64,000 nucleotides of DNA from Serinus canaria. Its lineage: Eukaryota > Chordata > Aves > Passeriformes > Fringillidae. The notes below the pieces were generated by a model. The model did no database searches, was not told where the DNA came from, and saw only the letters and a program-made list of their open reading frames with translations. Shown one piece after another: positions 8,726-20,265 of the stretch (within the stretch, counting starts at the first letter, position 1; every line of letters starts with the position of its first letter). A program made the position numbers and the translations under genes. The stretch spans positions 1,793,001 to 1,857,000 of the forward strand of contig NC_066321.1 of assembly GCF_022539315.1 (NCBI RefSeq). Direction: 5' to 3'.

Positions 8726-10779
8726 CATCTGGGGGTCACTGTGAGCAGCAGAGAATCCGAGAATGAGTCCCATGTTTGAGTTTGGATCATTTGGGTCATG
8801 CAGCCTCTCAGTTTGTGAGAGGGCCTGGGCGCTGCACAGAAATCCACCCCTGTAAACTCCATCTGCCCCGCTCCAGCAGCACCTCGGAGCCAGGAAGGCC
8901 ATTCCCTGACCCAGAGCGATTTATTACAGACCCGTGTTGCTTTCAAGATATTTACATTTACTTGACAAACACATTCACTGCCCATTGGTCAGAAGAAAGA
9001 AACCAAGTTCTCAGTGGGTGACCAAGGAGTCACATCACTCCGTGAGCCAGCCAGAGTCTGCATCTCTTAACTTTCTCTCCTTCATCACATCTCCACGGTG
9101 ACAACCTCGGTGTCTTCCTCGGGAGAGACACGGGGCTTTCCTCACCATCAGGAGGCCTTTGCTGGCTCACAGGGACAGCACAAACTGCCTCTCCCACAGC
9201 TCCCATTCCGGATTACTCCAGCCTGAGCAAAGGAGCCACGGGAGGCCCGGAGCAGCAGCCCAGTTGCCCACGTGTCAGGTCTCATTAGGGAGGGGACATC
9301 TCGGCCTCGCTGGGGACAATGGAAGGTCCAACCCTCCCCGGATATCAGGGCTCTGGGTTAGGGGAGAAGCGTTGATGGAGGGGACAGTTATTTTCAAGGA
9401 TGGCTTTGTCCCTTCTGTCCTCCTCCGGCTCAGCTGGCTGACCATGGCCAAACCCACGAGCTGGGCCAGCTGCCAGTTTGCGGTAAAAACACCATTCCAA
9501 GAAGGATAAAAAAGGGGGGAAAAAGGCAGCCAGACACCAAATCTTCCCAGGCAAACACTCAGCCAAAGCCAGGCAGGAAGGAGTTCCCGATTCACGGGTG
9601 TTTCTGTGGTTCTCCTCACGCAAGCGTGGCACAGGTTGTGGCGCTCAGGGCCCTCCACCTTGCTCCCGGGTGGATGGAGCATTTCCCTGCTCTCCCTGGA
9701 TTTCCAGTGCAGTGGGAAGTTGCCTGGTGGGTGGCAGGCTGGTGATTGTCCCTCACAGGAGGACGATGATTCCGCTGACAGCTCATCTCAGCCTTCCTCC
9801 TCCATCTCCTCCTCGCTGTCTGGGCCGCACCTCCAAGTTCCTACAAGGTCCCAGCTAATTTCATCCTGACATTCCCTCTCATCCTCCCCTTGGAAGGACC
9901 TCCATCTCAGAGCTCCCTAAATCAACTCTTCCTTGAGTGAAACGAGGCAGCAAAAGCCAGGGAAAGTTCCCTCTCCATGGGCAGGAGGCTTTGTGAGGCC
10001 CAAGGCAGCAGTGCCAGCAGGGCCAGGCAGCGTCGGCCATCTGGGAGAAACCAGGGCCCGAGCAGGGGCTGTGTCTGATCCGCTGGGCCATCCTTCCTCT
10101 GCCCAGGGGGATTATTCCTCAGTGGAAAACCAAGCCATGGCAACTCCCAGCAGCCTGACGAGGCTGGAAGAGCTGCTCCTCAGGAATTCCCTCGTGCACA
10201 TCCCCAGCGTGGCTTTCCCAAGTAACTCCGCAGGTTTTCCTCCTGCCTTTCTCCCAGGTCGAACAAAGCTACAGGTTGGACTTTCCACGGCTGAATTTAC
10301 AATATTTGGGTTGAGTTTTCATCTCCCTCCAGCTTCCAAACCCAAGCCCAGCTCTCTGCCTGTGTCATCACTGTCCAAAGACAAATCGGAATGGCGACGG
10401 AACGTTTTCCATCTGGCAGCTGGGACAGATCCCAGACAACAATCCCAAGGACTATTTGCAACTTCTCCAGCTCTAATTGCCTTTTTCTCCCTTCTCCTTT
10501 ATCCTGCTCAGCCTCTTTGTGGCTATTCTATTTATTTCTTTTGGCTCCCACCACACACATAACTTTTCAAAAGGTTATGAAAAAAACCTGGAATTTTTAT
10601 GAATTCCCTCCAAATCCAGATTTTTTCCACGTGCTGTTTGGGGGATTTTCTTGGGAGTTTCACCCCAGGAATGGTTAAATGTGCATCCCCCTCCCCATAA
10701 AATGGGATGTAGTAAATCTCTTGTATCCAAGGAACCTCTCGGAGCTCTGGCAGAGGGGTTCGCTGCCTCTCCTCAATTA
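8726..10779. other. Non-coding stretch
   Basis: No supported exon. Several open frames of 80-210 codons exist on both strands but show no domain, no conservation pattern and no splice context. The 9697-9925 repeat is inside. Confidence 0.5.
9697..9925. repeat. Diverged duplicate of 5185-5370
   Basis: Partner of the segment near LYPD6, in the same orientation about 4.5 kb away. Confidence 0.65.
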
Positions 10780-10890
10780 CAGCGAGCAAGAGTAATTAAA
10801 CAATCAAACACAATTAGTGCACTAATTACTCCCAGGAACGTGGCCCATCTAATCGCCTTGCTGCTAATTACAAAGCCTGGAGTTCATTGA
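10780..10890. promoter_or_regulatory. Candidate conserved non-coding element with homeodomain-type sites
   Basis: Clusters of TAATTA/ATTA (GAGTAATTAAACAATC, CACTAATTACTCCC, CTGCTAATTACAAAG) in otherwise complex, non-repetitive sequence. This is typical of developmental enhancers; conservation is not testable here. Confidence 0.3.
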
Positions 10891-12639
10891 GCTAAAAGCC
10901 CCGGACCTGGGGAAGTGAAGGGGGGGACAATATGTTCCCTCTCACGCCGCCTTCCCTCGGATGCAATTTAATCTTTCACAGGATGTGATCCCAAGGGTAC
11001 TTTACAGCCAGCACTTGGCCTCTGTTTTCAACATGAATCACTCATATTTTCAGTCCCACCAGTGAAACTTTTCCTAAATCCTTCCATCTTTTAATGATTT
11101 GGGGTAAAATGTCACTTCCATTTATCCTCAGGATGGTTAGGCTTCAGAAAAACACCGGGATGGGATAAATATATTTTACTGGAATATCTAAGACACTTAA
11201 TATTTGGCATTAATGGCAAGGGCAAAAATTGAACTTACAATTTAGCCAAGCCGTGATATAAGAAAATGCAATTTCTGCAAGTTAATTGTCAAGTTTAGCA
11301 GGTGAAAAATTCCAAGTTAGACATAATTCATTCCCATTTTACTCCATGAGTGTGGTGCAGAGACACCACTTTTCCTCCCTTTAAATCACACAGAATATTC
11401 AAACCTGTGTCCATGAACGGCTCTGAATCAGCAGGAAAATGGACATGGATGATCCAACAAATCATTTCAAGACCTATTCCTGGGTTTCTGCAGGGCCTGC
11501 AGTAGAGGCAGCAAGGGCAGAAAGCCTGGGGGGATGTGGGGGATCAGGATTTTGCTCAGTTTGGGAATTCTGGAAGCCCCTGAGCACACGGGCTGACCTC
11601 AGTGCATGGAGAGCCCCCAGACAGCCTGGCTCCACACAGACAGGATAAGGAAACCATGCGTGAGCACAGAAATCCTGGGATTTTCCCGCTAATAAGAAGC
11701 AAAGACCCTCAGTTGCTGAGTTCCAGCGGCCAAGGGCAGCTAAATTATTCCCTAAATAAATATTTGAGTTCACTGGGGCAGCTGAAAGGGCTCCTCTTCC
11801 CAAGGCAGGGATGAGATTTCTGAGGATCACACGTTGCCTTCCTCCTCCCAGGGAAACTCTGGTGGCAAAAGGAGGAAGGGGAACACACAGGGAAGGAATT
11901 TCAGGACACGGAGGCTGTGACTGCTGGTCCAGGGTTGGTGACAGCGCTGGCAGGGGGCAGGGTGGTGATGTTCTCCTGGGGACAAGCAAAATGAAGTCCC
12001 AAGGAACAGAGTCTATGCATGAAATCAAATTCTGCTCCCTGTGGAAACAACAGCTGGGATCATCCTGGACCATCTTTCCTACTTAACCCAAGCAAGAGCT
12101 CTCCCATTACCGGGGAAAAGGGAAAGAATACTGCAGTGTGAGCAAATAAAATGCAGCCAAAACAATGCCAAAGAAACAAGGGAAATAAAAAAAACCCAGG
12201 AGAATGTATTCTGCATTTATGACAAGAGCTGGAAAATCATCTAAGCTGCAACCAAGACATGAAACCCATCAAGAACACATTTTTCTAGTCCATGTTTCAG
12301 ACTGGAGCATTTTTAACAGAATGGGATGAGGTTTTAAGGTTAAATTTTTATTATGCCTAGAAAATTGTGACAACCTTGGGAGCAGGAGGATCCTCGGTAT
12401 TTTTAAAGGATCAAAGGAACAACCACTGAGCCCAAGGTCATCCTGGGTAAACCCCTGGAGCATTTTATTTGTGCTACAGCAACAAATATTTCCAGCAGTA
12501 AAAAATGGCAAGGGTTGTTGGGATGATGGGGAAAATAGGCCTCCAAACAATCCCATGGTTTTCCAGCAGGCAGGATTCTGGCTCTGGCTGTGAGACTGTT
12601 ACAGGGAATAATTGGGGGGACACCAAAGCAGAGCACCAA
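10891..12639. other. Non-coding stretch
   Basis: Mixed-composition sequence without recognised repeats, exons or RNA genes. Confidence 0.45.
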
Positions 12640-13110
12640 ACCCTCCTGATTACAAAAATGAGTTCTACCCAATTAACCCAGCGCGCTCGGGCCAAATTAA
12701 ACCCCAGCCTAGTGACATCTCCAGATCTAATTGGTGAAAAGGGCACCTCCAAAAGATATTTTTCCCCCCCGTTTCCCTGCAATTCCGCATTCAGTATCTC
12801 TGCGCCAGAAGTATTGATAAGAAACTCTTTGATTAGAGGCTGACGGGGACATGAAAGAGGGAGTTTGTCCCTCCTGCGCCAAACTGTGCTTTAATAAAGC
12901 CAGACATCAATCTGCACCATTGTGTGCCCACTCTCCCGATGCCTCTGTGGCGGGATTTGTGACAGTTCCTCTGGGACATCACCTCGCACATTTGCCATGC
13001 TAGATTAGGCACCGAGCCACAGCCGCGCCCGGAGCCAGCTTTGTGCGGCGCCAGGCTCGGCCCCGCCGACGTCACCCCATGCAAATGAGGCTTCATTGTT
13101 ATCAACACAG
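12640..13110. promoter_or_regulatory. Candidate conserved enhancer with CRE, octamer and SOX-like sites
   Basis: Complex, repeat-free sequence with moderate CpG content. It contains the palindromic cAMP-response element core GACGTCA (13068-13074), the octamer ATGCAAAT (13079-13086) and CATTGTT (13094-13100) within 33 bp, plus TTTAATAAAGCC and GATTAG motifs upstream. Function is inferred from motif clustering only. Confidence 0.35.
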
Positions 13111-14720
13111 CCGAAATTTCAGCCCTCTCCCCTCTGAGGAGAGTTTTGAGCCATCACTGATTGCACCCTCGTTGCTCCTTGCCTCTCCTCAGTTACGCCG
13201 TATTAGCGAATCCCGTTTTCCCAATTCCCGCTGGAACGCCGCGGTTTTCCCCCAGACCATTTAACACATGCACGGAGCAGTTAATGAACACCCTGGGTCA
13301 TTGCTCCAGCCCTGGACACGCAGGGATGAGGCCATGGAAGGGCTCCCTTCCCATGACAGTTCACCCAGAGTTCATCCCATCTCTTATTTCCTGACCCGCA
13401 CGCGAATTCCCGTTGGCGCGAGGCACCAAAAATCCAGGGAAGGCACAAAAGGAGAGGACACTTAGGAGGACAACACCTCTGCTCTCCACATTTCCAAAGA
13501 GCAAATCTCCAACCAGGCTGGAGAAGACGCCACAGCAACCCACGGGGAGATAACTGGGAACTGGGAACGTCCTGGCCATTCCCAGCTGTACAATTCCGAC
13601 ACCTCCGTAAAATCTAAGGACCAAGGACCCGAGCCTCGTCCAAGGATCCTTTAGATAAGTACCTCCTTCTCATTTCTATCCTGATAAAGTAGCTCATGGT
13701 TCTGTGAATCCAAATAAACAAGAGTTCCTTGTTCTATTTGATCATTTCTGCTGCCACCCTTTGCTCCACAAGGACTGTAACGGATTTTTCCGGAAATCCC
13801 TTGGCAGAAATTGCCATGATTAGTTAATTTTAAAGAGCAAAATTCATCTGATTTTGAATTTTCCATCCTGTGACACCAAATTTCAGGTATTTTCCTCCAA
13901 AAGCTTTACTCAAAGTTATCCTAGTCCAGTTTTAATGTATGCTTTATTACAAATTAGAAAATCGACATATCATTAAAAATTATGCAATAAACCCAAATGA
14001 GAACTGACTAATTAATGCACTTGCAGCTGTCTGGTTAATCCACTGAGTGAACAAATCCTTAATTCATGATGATTTTCATTTGTTTTTCCAGAAAAACAAA
14101 ACCCAGCAGAACCCCAAAAAACCCCCCTCTGCTCCGTAAGAATTTCCAGTGTCATTTGAATTCCCTGGCCAATTAATTGCCACTTTTCCTCCCAGAAAAA
14201 AAATTTAATTCCTTTATTTTTCCAACTTGGTGATGAAAAAAAGACTTGTAAAGGGAAGACTCATCCCCAGCACGATGGGACGCTGTGAAACTCCTTCCCC
14301 ATTTCAGCCACTGCTCCCAGGATGGTTTCAAACCTCCAACACCACAGTGAGGGTCTCAGTGGATATTCCTGAGATGGGAATTCTGGATTTCTCCCTGGTT
14401 TTGATCACATAAATGTCCTGGAAAGCTCAGTCCTGGTGCCTTCCCACAGAAAATTCTTTACCCATGTCATTACAATGTACAGATGGACAGAATGCTCTGA
14501 ATAACTGAATTATTTGAATTAATCAGAATAATTAATTCAAATAATTCATATAAACTGAATTCAAATATTCAATGAACTGAATCTGAATTAATTTATTTTT
14601 CCTATCCTAAAATGCACAAATTTGCTGTTCCAAGTTCAGTTTGGAGGAAACTATTTATAAAGTGCATTAACTGCAGAAAACTCCAGGAATAAAGCAGGGA
14701 TGTTTCACTCCCCCAGCACC
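13111..14720. other. Non-coding stretch
   Basis: AT-rich towards the right (GAATTATTTGAATTAATCAG area near 14510-14590). No exon recognised. Confidence 0.45.
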
Positions 14721-14721
14721 C

Positions 14722-14866
14722 ATTTCCTTGTATATTTAATTTTTAATTCAATTTTTACACAAGTTCATTACCCTCCCTGCATTTCCCTTGTAGATAAATT
14801 TAATTTTTAATTCAATTTTTACACGAGTTCATTACCCTCCCTGCATTTCCCTTGTAGATAAACACT
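14722..14866. repeat. ~64-bp local duplication
   Basis: TTTAATTTTTAATTCAATTT followed by GTTCATTACCCTCCCTGC and ATTTCCCTTGTAGATAAA occurs twice, with a partial third unit at the left edge. Confidence 0.85.
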
Positions 14867-15018
14867 GTCAATCCATTTTAATTCTGATTTATCACACAAT
14901 GAAAAGTATGGGCACATCACAACATTACAATGAAAAATCCTGTTATGTTCCACAGCTAAACAGGAAAATATCCCTGTGATCTACAACTGTCTGTCAGCAG
15001 GTCAGAAAGCTGAGGCAT

Positions 15019-15172
15019 AAATTTATTTTTAGTGAGAATGAATAGATAATTTTATATGTATTTAATAAATAAAATAAACTCAAGCTACTCAAGCTAAATT
15101 TATTTTTAGTGAGAATAAATAGATAATTTTATATGTATTTAATAAATAAAACAAACCCAAGCTACTCAACAG
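15019..15172. repeat. 77-bp tandem duplication
   Basis: AAATTTATTTTTAGTGAGAA followed by TAGATAATTTTATATG and CAAGCTACTCAA is repeated from 15096 with few differences. Confidence 0.9.
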
Positions 15173-15841
15173 TTCTGCCAGCAGAGAGCCAGGCTCTCAT
15201 CCTCATGGATTTCACCTCAAAACAAACCTTATAATTTTTAAACAATGTCACAAAAGGATTATTATGTTGCTGTTTTTTGGTTATTTTGGTGGGGTTTAAG
15301 GGTTTTTTGGGGTTGTTAATTTTTTTTTCATCCAATTGTTGCTTCAAGCCACCAGAAATAATTCCCTGGAGCTCATGGATTAATTGCTGTTTTTATTCAG
15401 GGTTAAATGCAAACAACAACAGGGCCCAAGGATAGAAAAAGTGAATTTCCCTGAAAATACAGTGCCTGGATAGCAGAAATGTTTCCAAAACAACATCATT
15501 TTATTCACAATGAGCAGAATATTTCTGTTTTGTGGCAGAAATCATGCTGGCATGAATAAAGCTTCCTAAAAATGAGCTCAGATGAAAAGGGGCAGGAAAA
15601 TAACTGAGGATCGTGAGATAAATCCTGGGGGCCACGGGGCCATCACCCAGTGCCCAGAAGAATGGAAAACCATGGTTTGGGTAATATAGACATAAAAAAT
15701 GAAAATAAACATAAAAATCAGGGGAGTGAAGGACCATAAACACACCCAGGAGCCAGGACAAAGGGCTGGACACAGAGAGGAGCAGGAGCTGAGCTGGGAA
15801 GGGAATGGGATGGAGACAAAGCCAAGAGCTTGGGACAATTT

Positions 15842-15880
15842 TGATGGAATCCCAGACTGCTTTGGGTTGGAGGGACCTTA
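15842..15880 (-). mobile_element. CR1 LINE 3' terminus (antisense), seed of the 17-bp array
   Basis: TGGAATCCCAGACTGC then TTTGGGTTGGAGGGACC is the antisense CR1 end. The motif GGACCTTAAAGG is then amplified in the following array. Confidence 0.6.
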
Positions 15881-16230
15881 AAGGTGGAAGGACCTTAAAG
15901 GTGAGAGGACCTTAAAGGTGAGAGGACCTTAAAGGTGAGAGGACCTTAAAGGTGGAAGGACCTTAAAGGTGAGAGGACCTTAAAGGTGAGAGGACCCTAA
16001 AGGTGAGAGGACCCTAAAGGTGAGAGGACCCTAAAGGTGAGAGGACCCTAAAGGTGAAAGGACCCTAAAGGTGAAAGGACCCTAAAGGTGGGAGGACCTT
16101 AAAGGTGAGAGGACCTTAAACGTGGAAGGACCCTAAAGGTGAGAGGACCCTAAAGGTGAAAGGACCCTAAAGGTGAAAGGACCCTAAAGGTGGGAGGACC
16201 TTAAAGGTGAGAGGACCTTAAAGGTGATCC
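15868..16230. repeat. 17-bp minisatellite derived from CR1
   Basis: About 21 units of GAGAGGACCTTAAAGGT with variants (GGAAGG, CCCTAAAGG). Variant types recur in blocks, for example the sub-block at 16050-16110 resembles that at 16130-16200, indicating stepwise block duplication. Confidence 0.95.
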
Positions 16231-16241
16231 CTTTCTGATGT

Positions 16242-16661
16242 CTCAGGTTCAGCTTTTCTGTGTTCCAGGCTCTGTGCAGCTCTGAGCTTCCCATCCAGCG
16301 CTGCTGAGCTCTGTGCCCAGAGCAGGGAGACAAAACAATTCCTGCTCCAGCTGGGCACCAAGGACAAATGAGCCAAATCCCAGCCCAGGAGCACAAACCC
16401 CGTGGGCTGGAGAGAGAAAAACAAGGGTGGGAGTGCCTGGGCTAAAGCTGGGCTGGGACAATGAACTGCAAGGTGGGAATGGAGCAGAGCTGATCCCAGG
16501 GAGAGACCCCGGGAGCGCTGGTGCATTTTGGGGCCATTTTGGGTCATCTTGGGGGCAGCCCTGGCTGGGCTCTGGTGCTGCCCCAGGTGGATCCATGGAG
16601 GAGATCCTTGAATCAATCCCTGCTTCATTCTGGGACTCTGCTCCAGGGCAGCCTGAACAAG
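16242..16661 (+). repeat. 420-bp dispersed repeat, copy 1 (family not recognised)
   Basis: Starts CTCAGGTTCAGCTTTTC and ends GCAGCCTGAACAAGG. Copies at 56592-57024 (same strand) and 18898-19320 (opposite strand) are nearly identical over the whole length. CR1-like sequence lies on both sides (CCTTAAAGG to the left, CCAACCTGGCCTTGAACAC to the right), as if the unit interrupts a CR1 end. It contains neither LTR ends nor an obvious RNA-polymerase III promoter, and is stop-poor in several frames. Confidence 0.85.
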
Positions 16662-16930
16662 GCCTCAGTTCCACCCCCTGCCACCATCCCAGGCTGCTCC
16701 AACCTGGCCTTGAACACTTCCAGGAATCCAGGAGAAACCACAACTTCTCTGGGAATTCCAGCCCAGCCCCTCCCCACCCTCCCAGCCAGGAATTCCCAAT
16801 CTCCCATCCATCCCTGCCCTCTGGCACTGGGAGCCATTCCCAGTGTCCTGTCCCTCCATCCCTTATCCAAATTCCCTCTCCAGCTCTCCTGGAGCCCCTC
16901 CAGGCCCCCACATCTCTTTCCACCTCACCC
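16662..16930 (-). mobile_element. CR1 LINE fragment (antisense) right of repeat copy 1
   Basis: Antisense CR1 order: CTGCTCCAACCTGGCCTTG, then CACAACTTCTCTGGG, then TGTCCTGTCCCTCCATCCC. Confidence 0.6.
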
Positions 16931-18467
16931 CATAACCAAAGGAGGAAAACAGAAGCTTTTTGTGGCACATCAATTAAAACCAAACCCCTCCTTGGTGTTA
17001 ATTAAACTTTAAACCTCTCCTCATCTCCCTGCCCCGTGCTAGATCTGGATGCCTCATCCCCTTGGCATGACCAAGTCCACTTTCCCAAGGATTTTTTGGA
17101 ACTTCACCAGGAATTCAGGAGTCTGCCAGCTCAGAGATGTTATCTTCCATGAAGCATCCCTCAAAATCGTGCTCCAACTCATCTGCCTCAAACACTCACC
17201 TCCAGAACACGCTAAAAAAGCACAAAAGCTTCCCAAAATGTGCCCCCCTGGTTTCACCATGGCTTCATTTCCCCCGTGAATCACCTGGAATTCCACAGGC
17301 CACCATCCACAGCTTTCCATCAGATCTGATCTCTGCTCTCACCCTGCCCCAGGTTCTGCAGGGGTTTGTGTCTCACCAGGGAGAGGTTGAAAGCACACAG
17401 ATTTTTCAGCCGCTGATTTCTCACAAATTGATCTTTTCTGCCAATGATTTCCAGGCTGACAGTAACAAATACTGTAAATAATGACCCTCCAAGGGCACCT
17501 CTCCCTGCTTTTCCTTGAGAGAAAAGAGGCTTCCAAGAAAGTCATTCCACATTCCATTGCTTCACCACAACAAACACAAAGGGATATTCAAGACAAAATA
17601 AACCCATTTAAATTTAAAATATTTGAACCAAAGCTTTGTGCAGTTTTTTTCCTGACTTATGACATAATTATATTTTACTATATTTATTTTTTAGCTCCCT
17701 AACCATTGAGAAACCACCTCCAGAAGGGTGCAGGAATCTTGGGAATATCAAAGGATTGCCCCTGGATCAGCAAGACAGAGCAGAGAGCACAACCTGGCCA
17801 GTCCACAACAATACAGAAAAGAAAAAAAAATTAAATTAAATTAAATTAAAACAGCCTAGATTAAAGCATGATGAAAATTTGCTCCCTAAAGCCAACAGAC
17901 TAACTAGAAAATAGGCTGGAAATTCAAAAATCCAACTGGTTCAGAGGATACATGGAAACAGGTGCAACAAAAGGAATTCCAAATTATTTTTGTGCCACTA
18001 TTTAATTAATTTTTTTTTACATGTCACTGAGGCCTCATAGAAAAAATCAGTCAGGTCAGGATTCCTTTAGGGAACGATGGCCTTTCCAGGGATATTATAG
18101 ATAAAAATATAGATCAGTTGCTAATACAGTGACCAGGCCCACCAGCAGGCAGAGTTTTTGGCACTGGAACACTGCTTTAATTTCCATGAAGTTTAATTAT
18201 GTAAATATCTCAAAATAATATGAGAAGAAAAATATTTAGAAAAATAAATTTCCTTCTTTCTGTGAGCATTGAGCACTTCCAGCCAGCTCAGGAGGTCAGA
18301 AGTCAGCTCTGGTCACAGCTGGAAATGAAGGCAGTGCCAGTGTGTCAGAGCTGGTTGCAGTGGTTATAGATGAAAATATTACAATTTTTTGGTACATCTA
18401 ACTGCATATTATTATAGCTATCCTATATTTGAACATTGTTATTCATATTATAATATAAAATCCAAGG
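16931..18467. other. Non-coding stretch
   Basis: AT-rich, with a short (TTAAA)n run near 17830-17850. No exon or RNA gene recognised. Confidence 0.45.
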
Positions 18468-18716
18468 AATCATGGAATGTTTGGGTTGGAAGGGACTTAA
18501 AATTCATCCCAATCCACCCCTGCCATGGCAGGGACCCCTCCCACTTTCCCAGGGTGCTCCAAGCCCCAGGACCCAACCTGGCCTTGGGCACTGCCAGGGA
18601 TCCAGGGGCAGCCCCAGCTTTTGGCTTTAAGCTGGGAGAGAGGAGGAGTAAATGGGATATTGGGAGAAATCCTCCCCTGTGAGGGTGGTGAGGCCCTGGC
18701 CCAGGCTGCCCAGTTG
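18468..18716. mobile_element. CR1 LINE with internal inversion (twin-priming-like)
   Basis: 18468-18618 is an antisense CR1 3' end (TCATGGAATGTTTGGGTTGG through GGGATCCAGGGGCAGCCCC). 18619-18716 is the adjoining 5' portion in the opposite orientation (GGCTTTAAGCTGGG, TGAGGGTGGTGAGGCCCTGG, CAGGCTGCCCAG). The two pieces meet close to where they would be contiguous in an intact CR1. Confidence 0.65.
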
Positions 18717-18897
18717 AAAGTCAGGATGATTTACTAACATATTCCAAAGTAAGTGACTCCAGAACCAGGTGAAAACCTGGAATTCCCAGGAGCAGACACT
18801 TCAGCTGCTCTGTTTTCCCTGAAATCAGCAGGAAAGCTCCCACTGGCCTCAAAGCCCAGCTCCAGAGGGACCCTGAGGCCCTGAGTGGGGACAATGT

Positions 18898-19320
18898 CTT
18901 GTTCAGGCTGCCCCAGAGCAGGGGCTGGGCAGAGTCCCAGAATAAAGCAGGGATTGATTCAAGGATCTCCTCCATGGACCCACCTGGGGCAGCACCAGAG
19001 CCCAGCCAGGGCTGCCCCCAAGATGACCCAAAATGGCCCCAAAATGCCCCAGCGCTCCCGGGGTCTCTCCCTGGGATCAGCTCTGCTCCATTCCCACCTT
19101 GCAGTTCATTGTCCCAGCCCAGCTTTAGCCCAGGCACTCCCACCCTGCTTGTTTTTCTCTCTCCAGCCCACGGGGTTTGTGCTCCTGGCCTGGGATTTGG
19201 CTCATTTGTCCTTGGTGCCCAGCTGGAGCAGGAATTGTTTTGTCTCCCTGCTCTGGGCACAGAGCTCAGCAGCGCTGGATGGGAAGCTCAGAGCTGCACA
19301 CTGCAGCAGCACAGAGCCTG
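18898..19320 (-). repeat. 420-bp dispersed repeat, copy 2
   Basis: Reverse complement of 16242-16661 and 56592-57024 with few substitutions. It carries a 12-13-bp insertion (CTGCAGCAGCACA) near its right end. This copy is not flanked directly by CR1. Confidence 0.85.
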
Positions 19321-20159
19321 AAAAATCAAATAAAAGCCAAAACCTGTGGGATCAGGGAGAGAGGAGCATCCTCCTGCAAAGCCTGAGTGGGAGCAGGACC
19401 CAGACCCTGCAGAAATCTTGGAATCCATCCAAAACCTGACCCCTCCCTTCCCCAGTGCAGCTCTGCACACAAACTCAGAGCTGAGGCCACAGCTCTGAGC
19501 ACCACAATTCCTAAATTGATTAATTTGGGCTCCAAAGCTTTGTAGTCTAACCAGAACAGTCCCAACTCCTCCTTTGTCATCCAGCTCCCTCATCTTCTCC
19601 ATAAAAACCCTTCAAAAATCAAAAAGTGACTTTAAAATCTACCTTTCTGTAGAGGGCAGGGCACCAAAGGGCTCCAGAGCAGCAGGATAAGGTCAGCAGG
19701 AGCAAACCAGGGAGCAGGAGCTCCTGGAGCTCCTTTAGAGTCACCCAGCAGTGGGAGGAGCACCAGGAGTTAATTAGGGAACAGCTTCCCACCCTCTGCT
19801 CAGGTGTGTGCTCTTTGTTTACCAGAATCACCTGGCCAAAAGCATTGCTCCAGGTCAAAATGCCAGAAAAATTAAATTTTAAAAAACAAAAATAACAAAG
19901 AGAAGTTTGAACAAGTTGGTTTTGTGTTTATAATCCAGGCCTTCTTCTCTATGCCACAGAATTAACAGATAAGCAGGAAAAGTCTCATCCCTCCACAGGG
20001 AATTTGTTTCTTCCACACTTTAAATCCTAAAATTTCACCCAGCCTGACCATGAAAATTGTTTGCCTCAGAATAGGAAAAAATCAATGTTTTAAGTCTTTG
20101 CTTTAGAGTTTTTCAGTAATTAATATTTTTAAAATACCAGAAGGAAAAAAATAAAGTGA
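19321..20159. other. Non-coding stretch
   Basis: No recognised repeat, exon or RNA gene. Confidence 0.45.
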
Positions 20160-20265
20160 AATTCCAAGGCCAGGTTGGACGGAGCTTGGAGCAGCCTGGG
20201 ACAGTGGAAGGTGCCTGTGTCTGGGGCTGGAATGGGATGAGCTTTAAGATCCCTTCCTAAATTTA
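20160..20265 (+). mobile_element. CR1 LINE 3'-end fragment (sense)
   Basis: CCAAGGCCAGGTTGGACGG, GCTTGGAGCAGCCTGGGAC, then ATGAGCTTTAAGATCCCTTC is the canonical CR1 3' order. Confidence 0.75.

Noticed and set aside
9933..10562. 209-codon plus-strand open frame
   Set aside because: No signal, domain or compositional bias typical of coding sequence; proline/serine-rich as expected from GC-rich non-coding DNA.
16249..16983. Open frames of 160-320 codons on both strands in the 420-bp repeat and CR1
   Set aside because: The same translations recur at all three repeat copies and on both strands, and flanking parts are CR1 3' UTR. The CR1 reverse-transcriptase region is absent.
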